Source: an uncultured Paracoccaceae bacterium (GTDB taxonomy: Bacteria; Pseudomonadota; Alphaproteobacteria; Rhodobacterales; Rhodobacteraceae). Taken from it: a stretch of 64,000 nt of DNA. The notes below the pieces were generated by a model. It saw only the letters and a program-made list of their open reading frames with translations. It was not told where the DNA came from and did no database searches. This document shows, piece by piece, positions 17,154 through 26,739 of this stretch. The DNA lies in assembly GCA_947501025.1 (NCBI GenBank), contig CANMUM010000006.1, positions 21,148-85,147 on the forward strand. The letters run 5' to 3'. Position numbers and translations under genes: made by a program. Each line of letters starts with the position of its first letter. Position 1 is the first letter of the stretch.

Positions 17154-18326
17154 ATGTTGGAACGTAAAGAATATACATTTACATCAGAATCTGTTTCTGA
17201 AGGACATCCAGATAAGATTTGTGACCGTATTTCGGATGCAATTTTGGATGCATTTTTAAAAGAAGATCCATATGCGCGTTTGGGTTGTGAAACCTTTGCC
17301 ACAACAGATCGCATTGTCATTGGCGGCGAAGTTCGTGGTCCTGGCTCGGTAATGCGCAAAATTGAAGATATTGCGCGCGAATGTGTGCGTGAAATTGGAT
17401 ATGAACAGCAAGGATTTCATTGGGCGAATTTGAAGGTCGATAGCTATCTCCATGCTCAATCTGTTGATATTGCACAAGGTGTGGATGCCAGTGATTCAAA
17501 GGATGAGGGCGCTGGCGATCAGGGCATTATGTTCGGCTATGCAACGACTGAAACTGAGGCTTTAATGCCCGCTCCAGTTCAATACGCTCATGCTATTTTG
17601 CGCCGCTTGTCACATGAACGAAAGCATGGCGGTGCAACTCAGCTTGGACCGGATGCAAAATCTCAGCTATCGGTTCGCTATGAGAACGGTAAACCTGTCG
17701 GCGTGGATTCAATTGTTTGCTCAACTCAACATCTTGATGCAAGCATGTCATCGCAAGATATTCGCGATTTGATTGAGCCATTTATTCTTGACGAGCTTCC
17801 TACAGGCTGGATAACGCCAGCCACAACTTGGCATATTAACCCAACTGGAAAATTTGTTATCGGTGGGCCTGATGGTGATGCAGGACTCACAGGGCGCAAA
17901 ATTATTGTAGATACATATGGCGGCGCTGCGCCTCATGGCGGTGGCGCGTTTTCAGGAAAAGACCCAACCAAGGTTGATCGCTCAGCTGCCTATGCTGCGC
18001 GTTATTTGGCTAAAAATATTGTGGGCGCAGGGCTTGCCGAGAAATGTGTTATTCAGCTTTCATATGCGATTGGTGTGTCGCAGCCTACGTCAATTTATAT
18101 TGACACATTTGGTACTGGGAAGTTCGATGTGCAAAAACTAGAAAATAAAATTCCTGATATTTTGAATTTGAGCCCACGTGGTATTCGTGAGCACCTTCAA
18201 TTGAATAAACCCATTTATGAGCGCACTGCAGCTTATGGCCATTTTGGTCGTAAAACGGATAGCGAAGGTGGGTTTTCATGGGAAAAACTAGACCTTGTGG
18301 ATGAGCTTAAATCCATCTGCGGCTGA
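17154..18326 (+). CDS. metK: S-adenosylmethionine synthase
   Basis: 390 residues from the ATG at 17154, chosen because TGAGGA lies six bases upstream. It forms SAM from methionine and ATP in the cytoplasm. Signatures are [29 protein letters not shown] and the phosphate-binding [19 protein letters not shown]. It is followed after 32 bp by ahcY, so SAM production and removal of its product S-adenosylhomocysteine lie on one transcript ending at the strong terminator at 19772. Confidence 0.96.
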   Translation: MLERKEYTFTSESVSEGHPDKICDRISDAILDAFLKEDPYARLGCETFATTDRIVIGGEVRGPGSVMRKIEDIARECVREIGYEQQGFHWANLKVDSYLHAQSVDIAQGVDASDSKDEGAGDQGIMFGYATTETEALMPAPVQYAHAILRRLSHERKHGGATQLGPDAKSQLSVRYENGKPVGVDSIVCSTQHLDASMSSQDIRDLIEPFILDELPTGWITPATTWHINPTGKFVIGGPDGDAGLTGRKIIVDTYGGAAPHGGGAFSGKDPTKVDRSAAYAARYLAKNIVGAGLAEKCVIQLSYAIGVSQPTSIYIDTFGTGKFDVQKLENKIPDILNLSPRGIREHLQLNKPIYERTAAYGHFGRKTDSEGGFSWEKLDLVDELKSICG

Positions 18327-18358
18327 TTAACGCCACAACATTAATAATAGGAATAATT

Positions 18359-19747
18359 ATGAACGATTACATCGTAAAAGATATCAACCTTGCCGAATAT
18401 GGCCGTAAGGAGTTGAATATCGCTGAAACAGAAATGCCAGGTTTGATGGCGCTCCGCGAGGAATTTGGCGTTTCAAAGCCGCTTAAAGGGTCGCGCATTG
18501 TCGGCTCACTTCACATGACGATTCAAACGGCTGTTCTGATCGAAACACTTGTGGCTCTTGGCGCTGATGTGCGCTGGGCTTCATGCAATATTTTCTCAAC
18601 GCAAGATCATGCAGCATCAGCGATTGCGGCAGCGGGCATTCCTGTTTTTGCGATCAAAGGTCAGTCTCTTGAAGAGCATTGGGATTATCTTGATCAATCA
18701 TTCCAATTCCCAGAAGGCCCGAATCTTATCTTGGATGATGGTGGTGATGCGACACTTTATATTTTGCTTGGTGCGCGTGTTGAAGATGGTGAAACAGATT
18801 TGATTGAGACACCTTCTTCGGAAGAAGAAGTCGCGGTATTCGCACAAATCAAAAAGCGTATGGCGCAAAGCCCAGGTTGGTTTAACAAAATGAAAGAGCA
18901 AATCGTTGGTGTTTCAGAAGAAACGACAACGGGTGTTCACCGCCTTTATGAGCTCGTTAAAGAAGGTCAATTGCCTTTCCCTGCGATCAACGTCAATGAC
19001 GCGGTAACGAAGTCAAAATTCGACAATAAATATGGTTGTAAAGAATCTCTTGTTGACGGTATCCGCCGCGCAACAGACACAATGATGGCAGGCAAGGTTG
19101 CCGTTGTTTGTGGCTATGGTGATGTGGGCAAAGGTTCTGCGGCTTCTCTTCAGGGCGCTGGTGCGCGTGTAAAAGTTACGGAAGCTGATCCGATCTGTGC
19201 GCTTCAAGCGGCAATGGATGGTTTTGAAGTTGTGCTGCTCGAAGATGTGATCAGTTCAGTTGATATCATTATCACAACGACTGGCAATAAAGACATCGTT
19301 CGCATCGAGCATATGCGCGAAATGAAAGATATGGCGATTTTGGGCAATATCGGTCACTTCGACAACGAAATCCAAGTTGCGGCATTGAAGAATCACAAAT
19401 GGACAAATATCAAAGATCAAGTGGATATGATTGAGATGCCATCGGGCAACCGCATCATCCTGCTTTCACAAGGCCGCCTTTTGAATCTTGGCAATGCAAC
19501 TGGCCACCCAAGCTTTGTGATGTCAGCATCGTTCACGAACCAAGTTCTTGCGCAAATAGAGCTTTGGACAAATGGTGATAATTATAAAAACGATGTGTAT
19601 ATTTTGCCAAAGCATCTTGATGAAAAAGTGGCACGTTTGCATCTTGGCCGTATCGGCGTAAAGCTCACCAAGCTTTCAAAAGAACAAGCTGATTATATCG
19701 GTGTGGGTGTTGATGGGCCTTATAAGCCTGAGCATTACCGTTACTAA
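18359..19747 (+). CDS. ahcY: Adenosylhomocysteinase
   Basis: 462 residues, the size of the bacterial enzyme with the extra internal insertion ([18 protein letters not shown] region). It hydrolyses S-adenosylhomocysteine to adenosine and homocysteine using bound NAD. The NAD site [15 protein letters not shown], the TTTGNKDIV and [10 protein letters not shown] segments, and the C-terminal tail KPEHYRY are all present. AATAGGA provides the ribosome site. Confidence 0.96.
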   Translation: MNDYIVKDINLAEYGRKELNIAETEMPGLMALREEFGVSKPLKGSRIVGSLHMTIQTAVLIETLVALGADVRWASCNIFSTQDHAASAIAAAGIPVFAIKGQSLEEHWDYLDQSFQFPEGPNLILDDGGDATLYILLGARVEDGETDLIETPSSEEEVAVFAQIKKRMAQSPGWFNKMKEQIVGVSEETTTGVHRLYELVKEGQLPFPAINVNDAVTKSKFDNKYGCKESLVDGIRRATDTMMAGKVAVVCGYGDVGKGSAASLQGAGARVKVTEADPICALQAAMDGFEVVLLEDVISSVDIIITTTGNKDIVRIEHMREMKDMAILGNIGHFDNEIQVAALKNHKWTNIKDQVDMIEMPSGNRIILLSQGRLLNLGNATGHPSFVMSASFTNQVLAQIELWTNGDNYKNDVYILPKHLDEKVARLHLGRIGVKLTKLSKEQADYIGVGVDGPYKPEHYRY

Positions 19748-19771
19748 GCACAATCGGGAATTATACAGAAT

Positions 19772-19796
19772 GGGCGGCCTTTCGGCCGCCCTTTTT
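19772..19796 (+). terminator. Strong intrinsic terminator after ahcY
   Basis: A perfect eight-base-pair stem GGGCGGCC/GGCCGCCC with a TTTC loop, followed by five T residues. Confidence 0.92.
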
Positions 19797-19827
19797 GCAT
19801 TTATACATTACAAAAATTATGGCTAAT

Positions 19828-20490
19828 TTACATCAATGCGTTTCGTGTTGCGCTTGAAAATTCACGGCGCCAGATTGTGTAACTCACGAAGCCTGTCGCA
19901 AGCATAAAAGGAACTGCGCCAAGCAACCAACAAATTGCTGCGAGCGCAAAGTAAATCATCCGCAAGCCACGATTGAAGCTACGTGATGCCGTAATGTTCA
20001 GTTCGGCTGCACGTGTCATTTCAGCATCGTTGGGGTCATTTTCAGATATGGAAGCCATAACAATGGCGCAATATCCAAATACACGCCCAGACCAAATGAA
20101 CTTCAAAAAACCATTTGCCAAAATAAGTGCAACAAAAAACAATTTGAAGTTCCAGGTATTGGCATCTAAATCTTTATGAAAAATCCCTTCAAGACCAACT
20201 TGCAATTGAGGCCGAGACATAAGCGCGATGACACCACCAACTGCGATCATCATTCCGGATGCGAAAAAGCGCGATGATTGCTGGAGCATGCTCAAGATTG
20301 TAGCGTCGACGATACGATTATTGCGCGTTGTCAGAACCTGCATCCATTTGTGACGATATTTGAACATCAATGAATATGTTGATGGGCGCTCTGAGGTTTC
20401 GGCTTCAATGCGCAAATTGAATACGATGACGATTGTGAAAAAGATTAATATTGCAAAAATATCGAGTAATTCGAGTTGCCAGAAGTCCAT
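19828..20490 (-). CDS. DUF599 family membrane protein
   Basis: 220 residues from the ATG at 20490; a longer frame reaches 20610 but would run across the glcD start. Four hydrophobic segments are visible (ELLDIFAILIFFTIVIVF; SGMMIAVGGVIALM; LFFVALILANGFLKFIW; MIYFALAAICWLLGAVPFMLATG). The conserved DUF599 features YRHKWM, the RNNRIVDATIL segment and AELNITASRSFNRGLRM lie between them. Function unknown; it is divergent from glcD. Confidence 0.85.
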   Translation of the reverse strand: MDFWQLELLDIFAILIFFTIVIVFNLRIEAETSERPSTYSLMFKYRHKWMQVLTTRNNRIVDATILSMLQQSSRFFASGMMIAVGGVIALMSRPQLQVGLEGIFHKDLDANTWNFKLFFVALILANGFLKFIWSGRVFGYCAIVMASISENDPNDAEMTRAAELNITASRSFNRGLRMIYFALAAICWLLGAVPFMLATGFVSYTIWRREFSSATRNALM

Positions 20491-20561
20491 TGATAAATAC
20501 CAAATTTTTGATCGTAAAATTACGAATTGCGTTTTGCCCGAGCCTAGCGCAAACTCACAAA

Positions 20562-21950
20562 ATGACCAAGCCCCAATTCGACATAGCCGCATTGCGTAAT
20601 AGCGCTCCAAACGCAGAATGGATCACGAATTCATCAGCTTTGCGTGCCTATGAATGTGATTCCTATTCGGCTTATCGTGAGTTGCCTGTTGCTGTTGTGT
20701 TGCCCAGCACCACTGATGAAGTTGCCGCAATTATGCGTCATTGTGATGTATATGATATTGATGTTGTGGCGCGCGGTGCTGGCACGTCACTTGTGGGGGG
20801 GGCAATGCCAAAGGCGGGCGGAATTGTATTGGGGCTTGCGCGGTTGAACCAAGTGGTCGAGTTTAATCCAGATGACCGTATGATTTGTGTGCAGACGGGT
20901 ATGACCAATTTGATGGTGAGCCATATTGCGGCTGAGCATAATCTCTTTTATGCACCCGATCCGTCGAGCCAAATGGCCTGTTCGATTGGTGGGAATATCG
21001 CTATGAATTCGGGCGGGGCGCATTGCCTGAAATACGGTGTGACAACGAATAATTTGATTGCTGTAAAAATTGTGAGTGCGCAAGGTGAGGTACATGATTT
21101 TCATGTGGATGATGGTTTTGATTTGCGGGGAATTATTTGCGGTTCAGAAGGGCAGCTTGGGGTCGTGACGGAAGCTTGGCTGAAATTGGAAACAAGTCCA
21201 GAGGGTGCGTTGCCGATGATGATTGGTTTTCCAACGCCTGAAGATGCCGGCGAATGTGTGGCATCTATTATTCGCGCCGGAATTATCCCAGTTGCTATTG
21301 AATATATGGACGAGATTATGATCCGCGAAGTGGAGAGGTTTGCGAATGCAGGTTACCCGCTTGTGAGTGCGCTTTTGATTGTCGAAATTGAAGGCGACCC
21401 AACTCGAATTGCCGTGGAAATGGGCGCAATTGAAAAGATTGCCCAAAAGCATAAAGCAAATCCCATTAGGCGCTCACAAAATGCTAATGAGGCCACTAAA
21501 ATTTGGGCAGGCCGAAAGGCGGCATTTGGCGTGATGGGGCGTTTAGCCGATTATATTACGCTTGATGGTGTGGTACCCATTTCGCAACTTGCTGAAGCAT
21601 TGAGACGTATATCAGAGATATCTTCTAATCACGGTATGGGCGTTACGAATGTGTTTCATGCAGGGGATGGGAACTTGCATCCTCTCATTATGTATGATGC
21701 ACAAAAAGACGGCGATCTTGAACGGGCGGAAGCCTTGGGCGTTGAAATTCTAACGGCTTGTATTGAGCTTGGAGGCTGTTTGACGGGTGAGCATGGTGTG
21801 GGCATCGAAAAACGCGAGATCATGAAACGCCAATATTTGCCGCATGAATTGGAACTCCAAATGCAAATAAAAGATATATTTGATCCGCAGTGGCGATTGA
21901 ACCCCGATAAAGTCTTTCCGCTCGACATAAGCGCGGAGCGACGTTCATGA
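20562..21950 (+). CDS. glcD: Glycolate oxidase subunit GlcD (FAD-linked)
   Basis: 462 residues from the ATG at 20562, the usual GlcD start. It is the FAD-binding catalytic subunit that oxidises glycolate (and often lactate) to glyoxylate, passing electrons to GlcF. The PCMH FAD site is seen as VVARGAGTSLVGGAMP and ACSIGGNIAMNSGGAHCLKYG. The C-terminal substrate domain has FHAGDGNLHPLIMY and GGCLTGEHGVGIEKR. It overlaps glcE by four bases. It is likely to recover phytoplankton-derived glycolate. Confidence 0.92.
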   Translation: MTKPQFDIAALRNSAPNAEWITNSSALRAYECDSYSAYRELPVAVVLPSTTDEVAAIMRHCDVYDIDVVARGAGTSLVGGAMPKAGGIVLGLARLNQVVEFNPDDRMICVQTGMTNLMVSHIAAEHNLFYAPDPSSQMACSIGGNIAMNSGGAHCLKYGVTTNNLIAVKIVSAQGEVHDFHVDDGFDLRGIICGSEGQLGVVTEAWLKLETSPEGALPMMIGFPTPEDAGECVASIIRAGIIPVAIEYMDEIMIREVERFANAGYPLVSALLIVEIEGDPTRIAVEMGAIEKIAQKHKANPIRRSQNANEATKIWAGRKAAFGVMGRLADYITLDGVVPISQLAEALRRISEISSNHGMGVTNVFHAGDGNLHPLIMYDAQKDGDLERAEALGVEILTACIELGGCLTGEHGVGIEKREIMKRQYLPHELELQMQIKDIFDPQWRLNPDKVFPLDISAERRS

Positions 21951-22966
21951 ATGAGAAGCAAATTATTGAAGCCGTGAAGGCAGGCAGCGGTCGTGTCTTT
22001 GGCTCAGGAACAAGACGTCGTGGTGATTGGTCTGCTCAAGAACATAATGGGATTATATCCTATTTACCCGATGAATTAACGATAACCGTTCGTGCAGGAA
22101 CGTTCATGAAGGAGATCGAAGAAAAGATCGCAAAACATGGTCAGATGCTTGGTTTTGAGCCGATGGATCATAGCGTGATTTTTAAGAAAAAAGGTATGCC
22201 AACGATTGGAGGAGCGCTAGGAGTGGATGCAGATGGGCCGCGGCGATTACGTGCGGGTTCTATGCGTGATGCGCTTTTAGGTGTCCGATTTGTTGATGGG
22301 CAAGGACAAATTATCCGCGCAGGCGGCAAGGTGATGAAAAATGTTACTGGGCTTGATATAACGCGTTTGTTCGCAGGCTCATTTGGAACGCTTGGGGTTG
22401 CGCTTGATGTGACGATGAAGCTTTTGCCCAAACCTCGGGAACAACATATTGTTTCTTATAATGTGCCGATTGCTGAGGCGATGGATGGGCTTGGAAAATG
22501 CATGCGTATGCCACTTGAAATTACGGGAGCGATATATGCGGATGATCAGTTTTTCATACGTCAAGAAGCGAGTGTTGTCGGGCCATTGAAAACCCGTTTG
22601 AAAAACGAACTTGGTAAGGGCGAGACAATAGATGATACAAAATGGGTGGAGCTTCGTGATTGGAAATATCTAGCGCAAATGCCAGAAATTTGGCGCGTTT
22701 ATTTGCGGCCATCACAAGTGACTAAGTTTTTGGAAAACATTGAAAATCCCTATATGGTTCTTTGTGGTGGCTCTCAAATCGCAATCGCAGGCTCCTTAGT
22801 AGATTTCCAAGATCAATTGCGAGAGGGCATGTTTGCACGCTGTGAAAAAGGAGCGGTGATTGGCGCGCGCTTCCCGAAGTTCACAAATGCTCATCTCAAA
22901 CTTATTGAACATACACAGAAGGTTTTTGATCCGCTCAACATTTTTGGAGGCCGTGATGAAAACTGA
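21947..22966 (+). CDS. glcE: Glycolate oxidase subunit GlcE
   Basis: 339 residues. It is the second PCMH flavin-domain subunit of glycolate oxidase, shorter than GlcD. It shows LTITVRAGTFMKEIEE, PTIGGALGVDADGPRR, GGKVMKNVTGLDITRLFAG and a C-terminal end in FDPLNIFGGRDEN (compare the GlcE ending '...FNPG'). The ATG overlaps glcD (ATGA) and the end overlaps glcF by 11 bases, forming a tight operon. Confidence 0.92.
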   Translation: MNEKQIIEAVKAGSGRVFGSGTRRRGDWSAQEHNGIISYLPDELTITVRAGTFMKEIEEKIAKHGQMLGFEPMDHSVIFKKKGMPTIGGALGVDADGPRRLRAGSMRDALLGVRFVDGQGQIIRAGGKVMKNVTGLDITRLFAGSFGTLGVALDVTMKLLPKPREQHIVSYNVPIAEAMDGLGKCMRMPLEITGAIYADDQFFIRQEASVVGPLKTRLKNELGKGETIDDTKWVELRDWKYLAQMPEIWRVYLRPSQVTKFLENIENPYMVLCGGSQIAIAGSLVDFQDQLREGMFARCEKGAVIGARFPKFTNAHLKLIEHTQKVFDPLNIFGGRDEN

Positions 22967-24215
22967 TTTTACAGATAGCCAACGCGCAGATCCGTTTATC
23001 GCGCGGAATGAAGATATACTGAAATCATGTGTACATTGTGGGATGTGCACGGCGACTTGCCCAAGTTATCAAATCTTAGGTGATGAGCTTGATAGCCCTC
23101 GTGGCCGTATTTATATGATCAAATCTTTAATGGAAGAGGGCCGCGCTCCTGACGAGAATTTCGTGCGCCATATTGATCAATGTTTGTCATGTCTCGCTTG
23201 TACAACCACTTGTCCGTCAGGAGTGGATTATATGCATCTTATTGACGATGCGCGTGCACATATTGAAGAGAATTATAAGCGCCCATTTATGGATCGTTAT
23301 TTGCGCAAAGTTCTGGCGATGATCATTCCATATCCCAAGCGCTTTCGTTTGGCGATGATGGGGGCAGGGCTTGCGCGGCCATTTCGTTTTTTGTTTGGTG
23401 GAAGAATTCGAGCTATGCTTGAACTTGCGCCTAAGCAACTGCCAAAGCAATTGCCAATTGATAAGCCACAAACCCATTCACCGAAGGGCGAAAGAAAAAA
23501 GCGGGTTGCAATTTTGGCGGGCTGTGCGCAATCTGTTCTTGATCCCGAAATTCATCGAGCCACCATTTCTGTTTTAACGAAGCTTGGTGTTGAAGTCGTG
23601 CATCCAAAAGGCGCTGGTTGCTGTGGTGCATTAGTGCACCATATGGGGCGAGTGAATGATGCCCATGATGCTGCAATGGTCAATATAAACGCATGGCTTG
23701 AGCTTGAGAAAATCGCGCCACTTGACGCGATTATTATCAACACATCTGGTTGTGGAACAACGATCAAGGATTATGGCCATATGATCGAAACGGATGAAGC
23801 AAGGCGCGTTTCAGAGCTGGCGAAAGATATTTCCGAGTTTCTTATTGATATTTTTCCACAAACCGATGCTCCAGAAAAACTAAAAATAGCCTATCATTCG
23901 GCTTGTTCATTGCAGCATGGTCAAAAAATCAAAGAAACGCCAAAAGAGCTTTTGAAACGCGCTGGTTTTGAAGTGGTTGAACCATTTGAAAGTCATTTAT
24001 GCTGCGGATCGGCTGGTACATATAATATGCTTCAACCGGAAATTTCTACGAAACTTGGCGCACGAAAAGCTAGCAATATTGAGCGACTGAAACCCGATGC
24101 GATTGCGGCTGGAAATATTGGATGTATGACACAGATCGGTGCTTACAGCCGCGTGCCCATTGCACATACAATCCAATTTCTCGACTGGGCGCTTGGTGGT
24201 GAAAAACCGAGTTAA
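22956..24215 (+). CDS. glcF: Glycolate oxidase iron-sulfur subunit GlcF
   Basis: 419 residues from the ATG at 22956, which has GGAGG six bases upstream and lies inside glcE. Two [4Fe-4S] motifs are present (CVHCGMCTATCP at about residues 26-37 and CLSCLACTTTCPSG at about 77-90). Two CCG domains follow (GAGCCGALVHHMG and HLCCGSAGTYNMLQ), which bind a further cluster or the quinone side. It transfers electrons from the flavin subunits to the respiratory chain. Confidence 0.93.
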   Translation: MKTDFTDSQRADPFIARNEDILKSCVHCGMCTATCPSYQILGDELDSPRGRIYMIKSLMEEGRAPDENFVRHIDQCLSCLACTTTCPSGVDYMHLIDDARAHIEENYKRPFMDRYLRKVLAMIIPYPKRFRLAMMGAGLARPFRFLFGGRIRAMLELAPKQLPKQLPIDKPQTHSPKGERKKRVAILAGCAQSVLDPEIHRATISVLTKLGVEVVHPKGAGCCGALVHHMGRVNDAHDAAMVNINAWLELEKIAPLDAIIINTSGCGTTIKDYGHMIETDEARRVSELAKDISEFLIDIFPQTDAPEKLKIAYHSACSLQHGQKIKETPKELLKRAGFEVVEPFESHLCCGSAGTYNMLQPEISTKLGARKASNIERLKPDAIAAGNIGCMTQIGAYSRVPIAHTIQFLDWALGGEKPS

Positions 24216-24284
24216 TCAAGAATCTTTTATCAGAAACTTAATAATCATGTTTTATCGATAAGATATACATGAAAGGTGTTTTTG

Positions 24285-25007
24285 ATGAAAAGCTATACTG
24301 ACACGAAATACTGGTTTCTGTTTGTTGGAATTGTCTGTGCTTCATGTGGAGGGGGCGGTACGTCTTCTGAACAAACTGAATCACCAGATGAAACCTTCAA
24401 TACTGGCGCTGTGGTTGTTGAAAATAATAGCTCAAAACAATATATTGATGAAACTGGTAATTTAACTGATATTTCGGCCGAAAATACAACTGTTATTACG
24501 GATGGTCTTAAAGGGTTTTCTTTTGGTTTTGGGACTGTACTCTCCAATGAATACGATGAGGATGCAGTTCTAGCGGAAGACGATGATGTAAGTTATATGG
24601 GAGTTGCCGCGATCCATACAGATTCAGATGTAGGTGCAGCAGTAACAGCCTCTCAATTTTCATTTAATGGGACATATGAACTTCAATATCAGCAAACTGA
24701 CGCATTGGGAGAGTTAGGTGATCTACACGACGCGAACGGTCAACTCACTATAGACGTGGACTTGAATGCTGGAACAGGCACAATTTCAGATGACTTTATG
24801 TCAGGGTCAGCACAGGCTTCTGCTGGTTCAGAATTGACGATCGGTGATGGTACGATTAGTGGCCAAGATTTTGAAATTGAGGTCTCTTATGAAGGAGCAG
24901 ACGGATATCTTGAGGGCATTTTTGGTACAGATGGCTTGGTTGGAGCGATGTCTGGAGTTGGGTCAGATGGTTTCTTTGTAGGTGGGGCGATTGCAAATCC
25001 TGAATAA
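24285..25007 (+). CDS. Secreted lipoprotein with a TbpB-like C-terminal barrel (tentative)
   Basis: 240 residues from the ATG at 24285. A signal peptide ends in a lipobox (VCASC, then GGGGTSS), so this is a lipoprotein; no Asp follows the Cys, so outer-membrane sorting is expected. The middle is acidic and low in aromatic residues. The C-terminal 110 residues alternate strands and turns (FNGTYELQYQ, GQLTIDVDLNAGTGTISDD, GYLEGIFGTDGLVGAMSG, GGAIANP), the general pattern of transferrin-binding-protein-B-like eight-stranded barrels. Ligand unknown; the family call is from pattern only. Confidence 0.55.
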   Translation: MKSYTDTKYWFLFVGIVCASCGGGGTSSEQTESPDETFNTGAVVVENNSSKQYIDETGNLTDISAENTTVITDGLKGFSFGFGTVLSNEYDEDAVLAEDDDVSYMGVAAIHTDSDVGAAVTASQFSFNGTYELQYQQTDALGELGDLHDANGQLTIDVDLNAGTGTISDDFMSGSAQASAGSELTIGDGTISGQDFEIEVSYEGADGYLEGIFGTDGLVGAMSGVGSDGFFVGGAIANPE

Positions 25008-25104
25008 CCTGTATTTCGTTTATTTTTTGAAAGTATTATCAATGCATTGATCTAGGATAGGCTTAGCTCCTATGTTACCTTTCTCCAAAATTGAGGAGAT
25101 GTGG

Positions 25105-26346
25105 ATGTTTGAACTCGCAATCATTTGGGAATGGCTCGGCTTTGCATTGCGCTGGTTGCACGTGATCTGTGCTATGGCATGGATTGGCTCAAGCTTTTAT
25201 TTTATAGCCCTTGATCTTGGTCTTCGCAAATCACCAAACCTTCCTGAAGGTGCGCATGGTGAAGAGTGGCAAGTGCATGGGGGTGGCTTTTACCATATCC
25301 GCAAATATCTTGTCGCACCTTCGCAAATGCCTGAGCATCTTATTTGGTTTAAATGGGAAAGCTATGTCACTTGGCTATCGGGGGCAGCACTCTTAATGGT
25401 TGTTTATTGGGCTGGTGCTGAGCTGTACTTAATTGACTCAGCTAAGATGGAATTGACGACTATTCAAGCGATATTGATTTCTGCAGGAAGTCTTACGATT
25501 GGTTGGCTTCTTTATGATTTTTTATGCAAATCAAAGCTCGGTAATACACCCACATTATTGATGCTGTTGCTGTTCGTTTTGCTGGTTGCAATGGCTTATG
25601 GCTACAATCAAATATTTACAGGCCGCGCAAGTTTACTGCATCTTGGGGCTTTCACTGCAACCATTATGACGGCCAATGTATTTTTCATAATCATGCCAAA
25701 TCAACGTATTGTTGTTGCCGATTTGAAAGCTGGCAAAACACCCGATTCAAAATATGGAAAGATCGCAAAGCTCCGCTCCACACATAACAACTATCTGACA
25801 TTGCCTGTGATTTTTCTTATGCTCAGCAATCACTATCCGCTAGCTTTTGCCAGTCAATATAATTGGCTTATCGCCGCTTTGGTGTTTTTGATGGGTGTAT
25901 CCATTCGCCACTATTTCAATAGCAAACACGCTAGAAAAGGAAGCCCGCATTGGACATGGGCGTTCACAACAATCTTGTTTATCATCATTATGTGGCTCTC
26001 AACATCGCCGCTTTTTATGTCTAACCCTGAAGATCAAGTCATGAGCGCAAGCGAACAAAAACTTGCAGACACTGAGGGGTTTGATGAGGTTGTTAAGATC
26101 GTGATGGGGCGCTGTTCTATGTGTCATAGCCGTGAGCCTGTCTGGTCAGGAATTCACCGCGCTCCTAAAGCAATACTGCTCGAAACCCCTACTGAAATCG
26201 CGCGGGCTGCTTCAGCGATTTATATTCAAGCTGGATTAACGAATGCGATGCCGCCAGCAAATGTCACGGAAATTTCTCAAAATGACCGTGACAAAATTGT
26301 GGCTTGGTATCGCAAAGCGATGGCTAATGATGCTGCTGAGAATTAA
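25105..26346 (+). CDS. puuD: Membrane urate hydroxylase with cytochrome c domain
   Basis: 413 residues from the ATG at 25105, six bases after GAGGAG; earlier ATGs would overlap that site. PuuD oxidises urate to 5-hydroxyisourate at the inner membrane. About eight transmembrane helices (residues 8 to about 310, beginning WEWLGFALRWLHVICAMAWIG) carry conserved histidines such as RWLH and GGGFYHIRKY. A soluble C-terminal cytochrome c domain contains the haem motif CSMCH near residue 344. No other purine-degradation gene is next to it. Confidence 0.9.
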   Translation: MFELAIIWEWLGFALRWLHVICAMAWIGSSFYFIALDLGLRKSPNLPEGAHGEEWQVHGGGFYHIRKYLVAPSQMPEHLIWFKWESYVTWLSGAALLMVVYWAGAELYLIDSAKMELTTIQAILISAGSLTIGWLLYDFLCKSKLGNTPTLLMLLLFVLLVAMAYGYNQIFTGRASLLHLGAFTATIMTANVFFIIMPNQRIVVADLKAGKTPDSKYGKIAKLRSTHNNYLTLPVIFLMLSNHYPLAFASQYNWLIAALVFLMGVSIRHYFNSKHARKGSPHWTWAFTTILFIIIMWLSTSPLFMSNPEDQVMSASEQKLADTEGFDEVVKIVMGRCSMCHSREPVWSGIHRAPKAILLETPTEIARAASAIYIQAGLTNAMPPANVTEISQNDRDKIVAWYRKAMANDAAEN

Positions 26347-26721
26347 TCAGTATTTTGGCTTTTTGATAAGAATCAAAATGATAGCCGTTACCGCAGGGAT
26401 AGTCTGAATAATGAGTGTTTTCGGTGTAACAGATATGGCGCCATAAACGCCTGCGATTGCAACGAATGTAAGAAAGCAAATAGCTATTTTACGTGACCAA
26501 ATTGTATCACGGATTGTCAGAGCCCATAAAAGACCTGCTGCCAGAAATCCGTTATATAAACCTTGATTTGCAGCCATTGCTGTCGTTTCTGCAAACAGAT
26601 CGCTTGGAAAGCTGCTAAATATTTTTGGTCCGCGTGATGTCCAAGCAAACATTTCGAACCACATGATGTAAAGATGAAGTGCCGCAATGAGAGCTATGAT
26701 GGTCTTTGGTAAAATATGCAT
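26347..26721 (-). CDS. DUF1304 family membrane protein
   Basis: 124 residues with four membrane helices and the DUF1304 signature: HLYIMWFEMFAW, ANQGLYNGFLAAGLLW, and AIAGVYGAISV. Function unknown. It ends directly against the end of puuD, tail to tail, without a visible terminator. Confidence 0.88.
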   Translation of the reverse strand: MHILPKTIIALIAALHLYIMWFEMFAWTSRGPKIFSSFPSDLFAETTAMAANQGLYNGFLAAGLLWALTIRDTIWSRKIAICFLTFVAIAGVYGAISVTPKTLIIQTIPAVTAIILILIKKPKY

Positions 26722-26739
26722 TTGATTCCCTTGAAAATA

